Shown here piece after piece: positions 1-6,998 of a DNA stretch of 12,628 nt. Position 1 is the stretch's first letter. Each line of letters starts with the position of its first letter. Source of the DNA: Saprospiraceae bacterium UBA2365 (GTDB lineage Bacteria > Bacteroidota > Bacteroidia > Chitinophagales > Saprospiraceae). The notes under the pieces were generated by a model. That model ran no database searches and had not been told where the DNA came from. It worked only from the letters and a program-made list of their open reading frames with translations. The position numbers were made by a program, and so were the translations under genes. The DNA is taken from assembly GCA_002344345.1 (NCBI GenBank), contig DDTL01000007.1, positions 1-12,628 of the forward strand, written 5' to 3'.

Positions 1-460
1 ATAAAAAAGCAAATATATATTATAAATTATTATTATATTTAATAGACTTAATTATTTGTAAGATGTTAACAATTAAGTTTAAGTCAAGCTCATCCAACCA
101 ATAAAAATTTTGATATTATTTTTTGAGCCGATTAAACAGATAGCTTTTACTGTGCGCGCTCAGGAAGCACATGACCCATAGTTAGTTCAATTGTTTCAAT
201 TTTATTCAGGACAAATTTTGCATCATGCACTCGAAAACTTCCACCTTACCAAAAAAATGATTGACTTGAATTTATACGCTACCCAAACCCATCGGACATT
301 TCCTGCGACATCCGATACCTGTAAATAATTACATTTGCTGAAACCCCATAACAGATTTTCATGCAAAACAATTACAGACCACTTTGGCCTGCGGACAAAA
401 AACAAGGGCAAAGAGTAAAATATTATTCCGGCTGACTGATTTAATAATTCATTAACACAG
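1..460. other. AT-rich intergenic region, no gene seen
   Basis: This stretch lies downstream of the pyrB stop codon. The first ~80 bases are almost pure A/T and carry an 8-bp inverted repeat, ACTTAATT (46-53) and AATTAAGT (71-78), with a 17-nt loop. No GC-rich hairpin followed by a T-run is visible on the minus strand after pyrB, so I cannot place a pyrB terminator. The one open frame (minus, 411-223, 62 codons) has no recognisable motif, signal peptide or family resemblance and is probably chance. Confidence 0.6.
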
Positions 461-1396
461 CTATTTCCTTGTGGAGGCTAAGAGGTAAAGCACCGCCATT
501 CTGACTGCCACACCGTTTTCAACCTGTTCCAGTATGATAGAATGCTCAGAATCAGCAACATCACTGGTGATCTCTATACCTCTGTTGATTGGGCCCGGGT
601 GCATGATCAGAATATTTTTGGACAGATTATCCAGTCTTTGTCTGTTCACCCCAAAATACATGGCATACTCGCGCAAAGAAGGGAAATAACGGATCTGCTG
701 CCTTTCCAACTGTATCCTCAGAATATTGGCAACATCGCACCATTCCAATGCTTTTTGAACGTTGTTTTCTACTAAAACACCCAATTCATGAAAGTATTTC
801 GGAATCAGTGTGGAAGGACCACAGACCATGACTTCCATGCCAAGTTTTTGCATGGCATAGATATTGCTCAATGCCACTCTCGAATGCATGATATCACCTA
901 CAATGACCACCTTTTTACCTTTGATCTCCCCGTTGAAATGCTGATAAATAGAAAAAGTATCCAGCAAAGCCTGCGTCGGGTGTTCGTGCGTGCCATCACC
1001 TGCGTTGACAATATTGGCATTTACATGTTTTGCGAGTAAATGTGGTGCTCCGGGAGAAGGATGTCTCATGACGATCATGTCCACCTTCATATACAGTATA
1101 TTATTGACTGTATCGATCAGGGTTTCACCTTTTTTTACAGAGGAAGAAGAAGCAGAAAAATTGATCACATCAGCAGAAAGTCTTTTTTCTGCCAATTCAA
1201 ACGAGAGTTTGGTTCTGGTAGAATCTTCAAAAAAAAGATTGGCGATGGTGATATCTCTCAGAGAAGGAACTTTCTTAATTGGCCGGTTGATCACCTGTTT
1301 AAATTCATTAGCAGTTTCAAAAATCAAAAAGATATCTTCCCTGCTTAATTCCTTAATGCCTGTTACATGATTTACCGAAAGTTGCGGTTTCCCCAT
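461..1396 (-). CDS. pyrB: aspartate carbamoyltransferase catalytic subunit
   Basis: PyrB condenses carbamoyl phosphate with L-aspartate to N-carbamoyl-aspartate, the first committed step of de novo pyrimidine synthesis, in the cytoplasm. The 311-residue product matches the usual catalytic-chain length. Visible signatures are the carbamoyl-phosphate loop FFEDSTRTKLSFE (55-67), the lysine loop SVKKGET (86-92) that reaches into the neighbouring subunit's active site, MRHPSPGAPH (110-119), the NAGDGTHEHPTQALLD block (131-146), the 230s-type loop RIQLERQ (227-233) and HPGPINRG (266-273). The ATG sits 1 nt after the pyrR stop (TGA-T-ATG), so translation is probably coupled to pyrR. No regulatory chain gene (pyrI) is adjacent, and no dihydroorotase gene follows, unlike many pyr operons. 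Ornithine carbamoyltransferase is ruled out by the 230s-type loop and the pyrR linkage. Identification is firm. Confidence 0.96.
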   Translation of the reverse strand: MGKPQLSVNHVTGIKELSREDIFLIFETANEFKQVINRPIKKVPSLRDITIANLFFEDSTRTKLSFELAEKRLSADVINFSASSSSVKKGETLIDTVNNILYMKVDMIVMRHPSPGAPHLLAKHVNANIVNAGDGTHEHPTQALLDTFSIYQHFNGEIKGKKVVIVGDIMHSRVALSNIYAMQKLGMEVMVCGPSTLIPKYFHELGVLVENNVQKALEWCDVANILRIQLERQQIRYFPSLREYAMYFGVNRQRLDNLSKNILIMHPGPINRGIEITSDVADSEHSIILEQVENGVAVRMAVLYLLASTRK

Positions 1397-1397
1397 A

Positions 1398-1949
1398 TCA
1401 TTTCTTTTTTGATGGAAATAAAATTACACGATCAGCGCCCGTTTCATCCCATACGACTTCCACATACGCTTCATCGAGGGAATCCACCATCAACCCGATA
1501 TAATTGGCTTTGATAGGCAGGTGTCTGTTGAATCTCCTGTCAATCAGCACGACCAACTCGACGCTTCTAGGCCTTCCATAATGCTGGATCGCTGCCAATG
1601 CCGCCTGAATGGTTCTTCCGGTATACAATACATCATCTATCAGGATGACTTTTTTGTCTTCAACCAGAAAACCTATTTCAGTCCGGCTTGCCTCAAGCGG
1701 TTTTTTCCTGATCCTGAAATCATCCCTGTAGAAAGTGATGTCCAGTTTACCGAATGGAATTTCAGCATTCTTTTTATGCCTTTTGATCTGGTCGTAGATC
1801 TTTTGGGCAAAAATTGCTCCGGTCTCCTGGATACCGATGATGCAGGTATCAGCAAAATCATTGTAGTTCTCAATAATCTGATAGCTCAAACGTTCAATCG
1901 TTAATTGAAAGCGTTTGTTTTCAATAATAACTTTGGATTGCTTTGCCAT
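1398..1949 (-). CDS. pyrR: PyrR bifunctional regulator / uracil phosphoribosyltransferase
   Basis: PyrR is a type I phosphoribosyltransferase fold protein. In Firmicutes it binds pyr mRNA to cause attenuation in response to UMP, and it also converts uracil plus PRPP to UMP. The 183-residue product has the PRPP-binding motif VILIDDVLYTGRTI (101-114), the family segment KLDITFYRDDF (68-78) and the VLIDRRFNRHLPIKANYIG block (134-152). It is the first gene of a two-gene unit with pyrB. The start is the first ATG after a TAATTTTG promoter element only 7 nt upstream, so almost no leader RNA is predicted. That is odd for a regulator known for leader attenuation. Here the protein may act mainly as an enzyme, or pyr control may be at the DNA level; this part is inference. 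A plain PRTase of another family is unlikely given these motifs and the pyrB link. Confidence 0.93.
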   Translation of the reverse strand: MAKQSKVIIENKRFQLTIERLSYQIIENYNDFADTCIIGIQETGAIFAQKIYDQIKRHKKNAEIPFGKLDITFYRDDFRIRKKPLEASRTEIGFLVEDKKVILIDDVLYTGRTIQAALAAIQHYGRPRSVELVVLIDRRFNRHLPIKANYIGLMVDSLDEAYVEVVWDETGADRVILFPSKKK

Positions 1950-1956
1950 AATGGGA

Positions 1957-1988
1957 CAAAATTAAAAATCATATATGATTTTCTTCAA
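1957..1988 (-). promoter_or_regulatory. candidate pyrR-pyrB promoter (Bacteroidota type)
   Basis: On the minus strand, TAATTTTG (1964-1957) is an exact match to the TAnnTTTG -7 consensus, and a TTG -33 element (1988-1986) lies 21 bp upstream. The -7 box ends 7 nt before the pyrR ATG, which would put the start of transcription at or within a few bases of the start codon and give a leaderless or near-leaderless mRNA. Confidence 0.6.
1965..1982. promoter_or_regulatory. 18-bp perfect palindrome in the pyrR promoter spacer, candidate operator
   Basis: AAAATCATATATGATTTT is a perfect 18-bp palindrome. It lies inside the 21-bp spacer between the proposed -33 and -7 elements of pyrR, abutting the -7 box. 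This is where a dimeric repressor would block RNA polymerase. The AT-rich composition makes chance palindromes more likely, so the operator role is inferred from position and length. Confidence 0.45.
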
Positions 1989-2050
1989 TATTTTTAAAAT
2001 TGTTTTACTCATTTTAAACCAATTCAGTTTTTGGAGGTCAAATCATTGTT

Positions 2051-2064
2051 TTTAATCGATTAAA
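2051..2064. promoter_or_regulatory. 14-bp perfect palindrome in the divergent pyrR / lipoprotein spacer
   Basis: TTTAATCGATTAAA is perfectly self-complementary. It lies about 63 bp upstream of the pyrR -33 element and 73 bp upstream of the lipoprotein start, between two divergent genes. It could be a second regulator site, but nothing beyond symmetry and location supports this. Confidence 0.25.
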
Positions 2065-2136
2065 TCCAAATCCGACAAATTGCAATAGCTTATTATCAAA
2101 ACAAACACAAATTTTTAAAACTTAAAAAATACGATT

Positions 2137-2964
2137 ATGAGAAACCGTTTTTTGATTTTATTGAGCGTAAGTTTACTTTCTCTGTTTATTTTTTCATGCA
2201 ACAAAGAAGAGACTTTAGATTCACAAACAGTTGCTGAAGACATGACCGCAATGGAAGATATTGAAAATGAAATGGACGAAATAGCTGATGCTGAAGCATT
2301 TAATTTTGCTGAAGAGATTCCGGTTGAAACCAGAAATGACTGTGTTGTCATCACAACGACTGAACCGAGAGGTGTTTTCCCAAATACCATTACCATTGAT
2401 TTTGGTGATGGTTGTGAAGGTGATCACGGCAGGGTTAGAAAAGGAAAAATCTTTGTAAATATTTCTGACAACATGCATAATCCCGGAGCTACCAGAACCG
2501 TCACTTTTGAAAATTTCTTCATCGACGATGTACAGGTCACCGGCACCAGGACATTGACCAATTCAGGATTGAACATCGACGGTAAACCTACGCTGAGCGT
2601 GTCCATCACGGATTTTACCCTGACATTCCCCAATGGCGAACAGGCAGTAAAAAATGTTAGCAGGATCCATACATTCCAGCAAGGTTTCCTAACGCCTACC
2701 AGACTGGATGATATCTGGACCATTTCCGGAACGACCAATGGTATGACAAGAGATGGAAAAACTTTTTCTACCCTGATCACTACTCCTTTGGTTAGAAAAG
2801 GAAGTTGCAGGTGGATCGTTGAAGGCATTATGGAAATTACTACGGAAACTGCCACCATCAGCCTGGACTTTGGTGACGGAGCTTGCAATGGCGCCGGAGT
2901 GATCACTTTACCTGATGGCACTACCAAAGAGATCAATCTTTACAGAAGGTGGTGGAAACCATAA
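2137..2964 (+). CDS. uncharacterised lipoprotein with repeated DFGDG motifs
   Basis: The function is not recognised. The 275-residue product starts with a basic residue pair, a hydrophobic stretch and a lipobox ending at Cys21 (LFIFSC), followed by an acidic linker (about residues 24-62). It should be exported and lipid-anchored, and the residues after Cys (NKEE) suggest outer-membrane sorting. The body is rich in alternating beta-type segments. Two related blocks stand out: TITIDFGDGCEG (84-95), followed by GRVRKGKI, and TISLDFGDGACNG (240-252), followed by GVITLPDG. Each combines a beta strand, an Asp-rich turn and a Cys, so the protein may be an internally duplicated beta fold; the cysteines at 69, 93, 224 and 250 could form disulphides. 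Similar lipoproteins are familiar in Bacteroidota but lack an assigned role. It is transcribed alone, divergently from pyrR, and ends at a strong terminator. The ATG is supported by the signal peptide. Confidence 0.85.
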   Translation: MRNRFLILLSVSLLSLFIFSCNKEETLDSQTVAEDMTAMEDIENEMDEIADAEAFNFAEEIPVETRNDCVVITTTEPRGVFPNTITIDFGDGCEGDHGRVRKGKIFVNISDNMHNPGATRTVTFENFFIDDVQVTGTRTLTNSGLNIDGKPTLSVSITDFTLTFPNGEQAVKNVSRIHTFQQGFLTPTRLDDIWTISGTTNGMTRDGKTFSTLITTPLVRKGSCRWIVEGIMEITTETATISLDFGDGACNGAGVITLPDGTTKEINLYRRWWKP

Positions 2965-2996
2965 TTATTTCTGATTTCATCTAAAATAATTAAATA

Positions 2997-3030
2997 AAAA
3001 AAAGCTCCTTGATTAGGAGCTTTTTTTTTA
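2997..3030. terminator. bidirectional intrinsic terminator
   Basis: The stem AAGCTCCT (3002-3009) and AGGAGCTT (3015-3022) with the 5-nt loop TGATT is flanked by an A-run on the left and a T-run on the right. It should therefore end transcription of the lipoprotein gene on the plus strand and of argS-glnS on the minus strand. It lies 33 bp past the lipoprotein stop and about 190 bp past the glnS stop. Confidence 0.88.
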
Positions 3031-3216
3031 TTTATACTTGGAAGCCTGAATTTTGAGTCTACTCCAAAAAGACCAATTTGTAGATTTCCAATCGTTTTTC
3101 GCCCCGGCCTACTGACGTCATTGATCAGCACAAGACTAAAGGGAAATGATTGAAAACCAACAAATAAAAGTTCCCTTAAAAGAGAATTTAAGTGGCAAAG
3201 ACTCTTGAGTACAGAC

Positions 3217-4893
3217 TCAATTTTTACCCTTCTGTTTTTGCCAGGCATCTTTTAAAGTAACTGTCCTGTTGAAGATCAGTTTTTCTGTTGAAGAATCCGG
3301 ATCAGGGCAAAAATATCCCATCCGCATGAACTGAAAGTGATCGTGCGTCGTGGCGTCTTTCAGACTTGCTTCAGCTTTTCCCTGAATTACTTTAAGCGAA
3401 TCGGGGTTGAGAAATTCAAGGAAATCCTTATCCTTATGTCCATCCGGTGCTTCATCCAGGAACAATCTGTCGTAAAGTCTGATCTCCATATTAACTGCAG
3501 AATTGACATCCACCCAGTGAATTGTAGCTTTTACATTGACACTACTCGTATCCTGTCCGCTTTTGCTATCGGGATGATAAAGGCAATGGATTTCTTTAAC
3601 TTTTCCGGTGGCTTCATCCAAGACAAAATTTTCACATGTAACCTTATAGGCGTCTTTAAGTCTGACGCTCAGACCAGGGCCTAGTCTGTAAAAACCTTTC
3701 TGTGGTTCGACCATAAAATCGTCCCTTTCGATGTATAAAGTATTGCTAAAAATTAGTTGCCTGCTTCCTGACTGATCATCTTCCGGATTGTTGACAGAAT
3801 CAAGGAGTTCATTTTGGCCTGCCGGATAATTGGTAATGACCATTTTGATGGGATCCATGACCACCATAACCCTTTTGGCAATTTTATTCAAATGTTCTCT
3901 CACAGAAAATTCCAATAAAGAAACATCGATCACATTTTCCCTTCTGGCTATTCCGATCCTGTCTGCAAAATTGCGGATAGATTCCGGTGTGTAACCTCGC
4001 CTTCTCAATCCTGAGATAGTTGGCATGCGCGGGTCATCCCAACCGGATACATATTTTCCTTCGACCAGTTTGAGGAGTCTGCGTTTGCTCATGATGGTGT
4101 AGCTGAGGTTGAGTCTTGCAAATTCGATCTGTCTGGATGGAAAGATCTCCAGTTTCTGAATGAACCACTCGTAAAGTGGTCTGTGCACCTCAAATTCCAG
4201 TGTACATATGGAATGTGTGATTTGTTCTATAGAATCCGACTGCCCATGCGCGAAGTCATACATCGGATAGATGTTCCATTTGTCTCCGGTACGGTGATGG
4301 CGGGCTTTTTTGATGCGATACATCAGCGGATCCCGGAGGTGCATATTGGGTGCAGCCATGTCCACTTTGGCACGAAGTACTTTTTGTCCATCGCCAAATT
4401 CCCCTGTCCTCATTCGTTCGAAAAGATCCAGGTTTTCTTCAACAGACCTGTTTCGAAAAGGGCTTTCGATCCCGGGTTCAGTCGGAGTCCCCTTCATTGC
4501 GGCAATTTCTTCTGCAGAGGAATCATCGACATAAGCGAGGCCTTTTTTAATCAACGCCAATGCAAATTCGTACAATTGTTCAAAATAGTCTGAAGCATAA
4601 ACTGCATCTCCGTTCCAGCTATAACCTAGCCATCTGACATCTTCGAGTATGGAATCTACGTATTCCACATCTTCCGTTGTCGGGTTGGTATCGTCAAAAC
4701 GCAAATTGGTCTTCCCACCATATTTTTGAGCGAGTCCAAAATTAAGGACGATGGATTTAGCGTGACCTATATGCAGGTAGCCGTTCGGTTCCGGAGGAAA
4801 TCTGGTAAGAATTCTGCCTCCGTGTTTGTTTTCCAGCAAATCCTTTTCCACGATTTGTTCGATAAAATTAAGGGTTTTCTTTTCTTCAGACAT
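3217..4893 (-). CDS. glnS: glutaminyl-tRNA synthetase
   Basis: GlnRS charges tRNA-Gln directly with glutamine using ATP. At 558 residues it is close to the usual bacterial length (~550). The class I signature lies in FPPEPNGYLHIGHAKS (32-47; HIGH at 41-44), and the KMSKS-type loop is TIMSKRRL (266-273). DDTNP (67-71), MYDFAHGQSDSIEQITHS (211-228) and CTLEFEVHRPLYEWF (230-244) are typical of GlnRS rather than bacterial GluRS. The C-terminal part forms the two beta-barrel anticodon-binding domains seen in this family. It follows argS on the same strand after an 86-bp gap with no convincing promoter or terminator, so the two are probably co-transcribed. Having GlnRS implies that this organism need not use the GatCAB transamidation route for Gln-tRNA. 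The assignment is firm. Confidence 0.97.
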   Translation of the reverse strand: MSEEKKTLNFIEQIVEKDLLENKHGGRILTRFPPEPNGYLHIGHAKSIVLNFGLAQKYGGKTNLRFDDTNPTTEDVEYVDSILEDVRWLGYSWNGDAVYASDYFEQLYEFALALIKKGLAYVDDSSAEEIAAMKGTPTEPGIESPFRNRSVEENLDLFERMRTGEFGDGQKVLRAKVDMAAPNMHLRDPLMYRIKKARHHRTGDKWNIYPMYDFAHGQSDSIEQITHSICTLEFEVHRPLYEWFIQKLEIFPSRQIEFARLNLSYTIMSKRRLLKLVEGKYVSGWDDPRMPTISGLRRRGYTPESIRNFADRIGIARRENVIDVSLLEFSVREHLNKIAKRVMVVMDPIKMVITNYPAGQNELLDSVNNPEDDQSGSRQLIFSNTLYIERDDFMVEPQKGFYRLGPGLSVRLKDAYKVTCENFVLDEATGKVKEIHCLYHPDSKSGQDTSSVNVKATIHWVDVNSAVNMEIRLYDRLFLDEAPDGHKDKDFLEFLNPDSLKVIQGKAEASLKDATTHDHFQFMRMGYFCPDPDSSTEKLIFNRTVTLKDAWQKQKGKN

Positions 4894-4979
4894 GATGATA
4901 AAATTATTTTGTAAAAGTAAAACTTGTTTAAATATGAAGTATCTTTTAAGTTAATAACTAAGCAAGAATAAGTAATTAA

Positions 4980-6824
4980 TTACATCTTTTCCACCATTTC
5001 AATTCCCAGCAGGTTCATGCATTCCTGAAGGATGTCTGCGACTTTTTGGAGCAGGTACAGCCTGAAATTTTTAATCGCGGTGTCAGCTTCATCTATGATC
5101 CTGACTTCAGCATAGAATTTATGGAGGTTTTTAGCCAGTTCATAGGCAAAATTGGCAATGTGTGAAGGCTGGTATTCTTTAGCAGCCTGATCCACCACGC
5201 CCGGAAAAGCAAGCATATTACCTATTAATTGCTTTTCGTATTCCGTTACAGTTGTATGTGCTGTCAGTTGATCAATTAATTGAACATCACCGACTTTTCT
5301 GAAAATAGACCTGATCCTGACAAATGCATTTTGAATATAAGGACCAGTCTGCCCCTGCATATCGAGGCTTTCTTCCGGGTTAAAAACCATCCGTTTCTGG
5401 GGATTGACCTTCAAAATGAAAAATTTCAATGCAGACAGTGCAATTTTATTGATCTCTTCATCCGGAATGATGGTTGAGTCCAGTGTTTCCCCTATCCTTT
5501 CCAGTGCAGCGTTCCTGGCCACGCTGAACACTTCATCCATCAGGTCATCGGCATCGACCACGGTTCCTTCCCGTGATTTCATCCGGCCAGTCGGCAAATC
5601 CACCATACCATACGACAAGTGGAAAAGATCGCTGGAATAAGGCCTTTTCATCCTTTTCATCACTTCAAAAAGCACCTTAAAGTGATAATCCTGTTCATCT
5701 CCAACGACATAAACCATTTTGGTAGTCTGATGATCGTGGTATCTGATCTCAGCCGTTCCCATATCCTGGGTAATATATAATGCAGTACCGTCACTTCGCA
5801 AAAGGATCTTTTTGTCCATTTTGACATCAGAAAGATCCACCCAGACACTGCCATCAGGTTCACGGTAAAAAATTCCCTGCTGCAAACCTTCTTCAACAAT
5901 ATCCTTACCTTTCAGAAATGTTTCGGATTCATAGTAGATGTGGTCAAAATGAACACCAAGTCGCCGGTAAGTTACATCAAATCCTTCGTACACCCATTGA
6001 TTCATTTTTTTCCATAAACCGATGGTGTCAGCTTCACTTTGCTCCCACTGCAGCAACATTTGTCTGGCTTCCCTGCCCAATTCACTGAAGCGGTTGAAAT
6101 ATTCATTTTTATATTGTTTAAAAAAAGTACTTTCATCCAGTCCATTCGCCGATTCCAGGTAAACAGTTAAAGCTTCAGGAGTCAATTGCCAGTTCTGGTA
6201 CTCTTCCATGAGTTTTTTGTCAAACGTCACGTAAAAATTCCCTACCAGATGATCGCCTTTTATTCCAGAAGATTCCGGTGTCATTCCTTCTCCGAATTTT
6301 TGCCAGGCCAGCATACTTTTGCATACTGCAATACCCCGGTCATTGACGATCTGGGTTTTGATGACTTCATAACCTGCTTTTTCAAGGATTTTTGCCACTG
6401 ACCAACCCAACAGTATGTTCCGGATATGGCCCAGGTGCAAAGGTTTATTGGTATTGGGAGAGGAAAACTCCACCATGACTTTTACGCCTTTTTTTTGCCC
6501 TTCGCCATATTGCTTGTCTTCCAGGATCTGTTGCAGGGCAAATCCCCAGAAATCCGCTTCAAGGCTTAAATTGAGAAAACCACCGATGACATTGAAATCA
6601 CTGATAAAACGATTTTGTGCTTTCAGGAATTCACCTGTCTCCCTGGCGATCTCATCCGGTTTTTGCTTAAAAATCCGGGTCATCGGAAAAACGACGAGTG
6701 TATAGTCTCCCTCGTATTCCTTTTTTGTGATATCCCAGGTCAGATCAGAATAATGGTATGTATAACCGGTTTTCTTTTCAACAAACCTGATGATGTCGTC
6801 CCAAATTGGATAAAAAACCTTCAT
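4980..6824 (-). CDS. argS: arginyl-tRNA synthetase
   Basis: ArgRS attaches arginine to tRNA-Arg, a class I reaction in the cytoplasm. The 614-residue product begins with the ArgRS-specific N-terminal Add1 domain, which contacts the tRNA D-loop (about 1-100; note GDYTLVVFP and GFLNL). The catalytic domain follows, with FSSPNTNKPLHLGHIRN (120-136; HLGH 130-133) and IVNDRGIAVCKS (159-170). The position usually held by KMSKS reads GRMKSREGTVVDADDL (413-428), a degenerate form common in ArgRS. The C-terminal DALR-type anticodon-binding helices include NAFVRIRSIFRK (499-510) and the tail from about 555 (IANFAYELAKNLHKFY). It is the first gene of the argS-glnS pair and is divergent from the amidohydrolase gene. 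The start codon gives the expected N-terminal domain without truncation. Confidence 0.97.
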   Translation of the reverse strand: MKVFYPIWDDIIRFVEKKTGYTYHYSDLTWDITKKEYEGDYTLVVFPMTRIFKQKPDEIARETGEFLKAQNRFISDFNVIGGFLNLSLEADFWGFALQQILEDKQYGEGQKKGVKVMVEFSSPNTNKPLHLGHIRNILLGWSVAKILEKAGYEVIKTQIVNDRGIAVCKSMLAWQKFGEGMTPESSGIKGDHLVGNFYVTFDKKLMEEYQNWQLTPEALTVYLESANGLDESTFFKQYKNEYFNRFSELGREARQMLLQWEQSEADTIGLWKKMNQWVYEGFDVTYRRLGVHFDHIYYESETFLKGKDIVEEGLQQGIFYREPDGSVWVDLSDVKMDKKILLRSDGTALYITQDMGTAEIRYHDHQTTKMVYVVGDEQDYHFKVLFEVMKRMKRPYSSDLFHLSYGMVDLPTGRMKSREGTVVDADDLMDEVFSVARNAALERIGETLDSTIIPDEEINKIALSALKFFILKVNPQKRMVFNPEESLDMQGQTGPYIQNAFVRIRSIFRKVGDVQLIDQLTAHTTVTEYEKQLIGNMLAFPGVVDQAAKEYQPSHIANFAYELAKNLHKFYAEVRIIDEADTAIKNFRLYLLQKVADILQECMNLLGIEMVEKM

Positions 6825-6852
6825 GAAGCATTATTTTTGCGCAAAAAAAATG

Positions 6853-6896
6853 CAAAGGTATTTAAAACAAACTTATAATTGTTTGGTGTTTAACAA
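6853..6896 (-). promoter_or_regulatory. candidate argS-glnS promoter
   Basis: On the minus strand, TAAGTTTG (6875-6868) matches the TAnnTTTG consensus, with TTG (6896-6894) 18 bp upstream as the -33 element. This would give a leader of about 35-40 nt before the argS ATG. A second exact box, TACCTTTG (6860-6853), lies closer to the gene but has no TTG at a proper distance. Confidence 0.5.
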
Positions 6897-6998
6897 AAAT
6901 TGAGTCGTTCAGCACAAAATACATAACAACCAAAATTGATGGTAATCACCAAAATAAGCTGAAAAAATACATTTCAATTTATCCAAAACTGAAATCAG

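Noticed and set aside
223..411. 62-codon open frame on the minus strand downstream of pyrB
   Set aside because: No motif, no start context, unusual residue mix; best explained as chance in intergenic DNA.
3205..3220. TTGAGT-ACAG-ACTCAA hairpin overlapping the glnS stop as a terminator
   Set aside because: The stem is only 6 bp and no T-run follows on the minus strand; the hairpin at 3002-3022 is far stronger.
2940..3248. 102-codon open frame on the minus strand between the lipoprotein gene and glnS
   Set aside because: It overlaps both flanking genes and would read straight through the terminator hairpin.
4894..4979. TACTTTTA on the minus strand as a glnS promoter
   Set aside because: Lacks the final G and has no TTG at a suitable distance; co-transcription with argS is simpler.
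6968..6975. TACATTTC as the -7 box of the amidohydrolase gene
   Set aside because: One mismatch to TAnnTTTG, and the nearest upstream TTG is about 29 bp away, too far for a -33 element.
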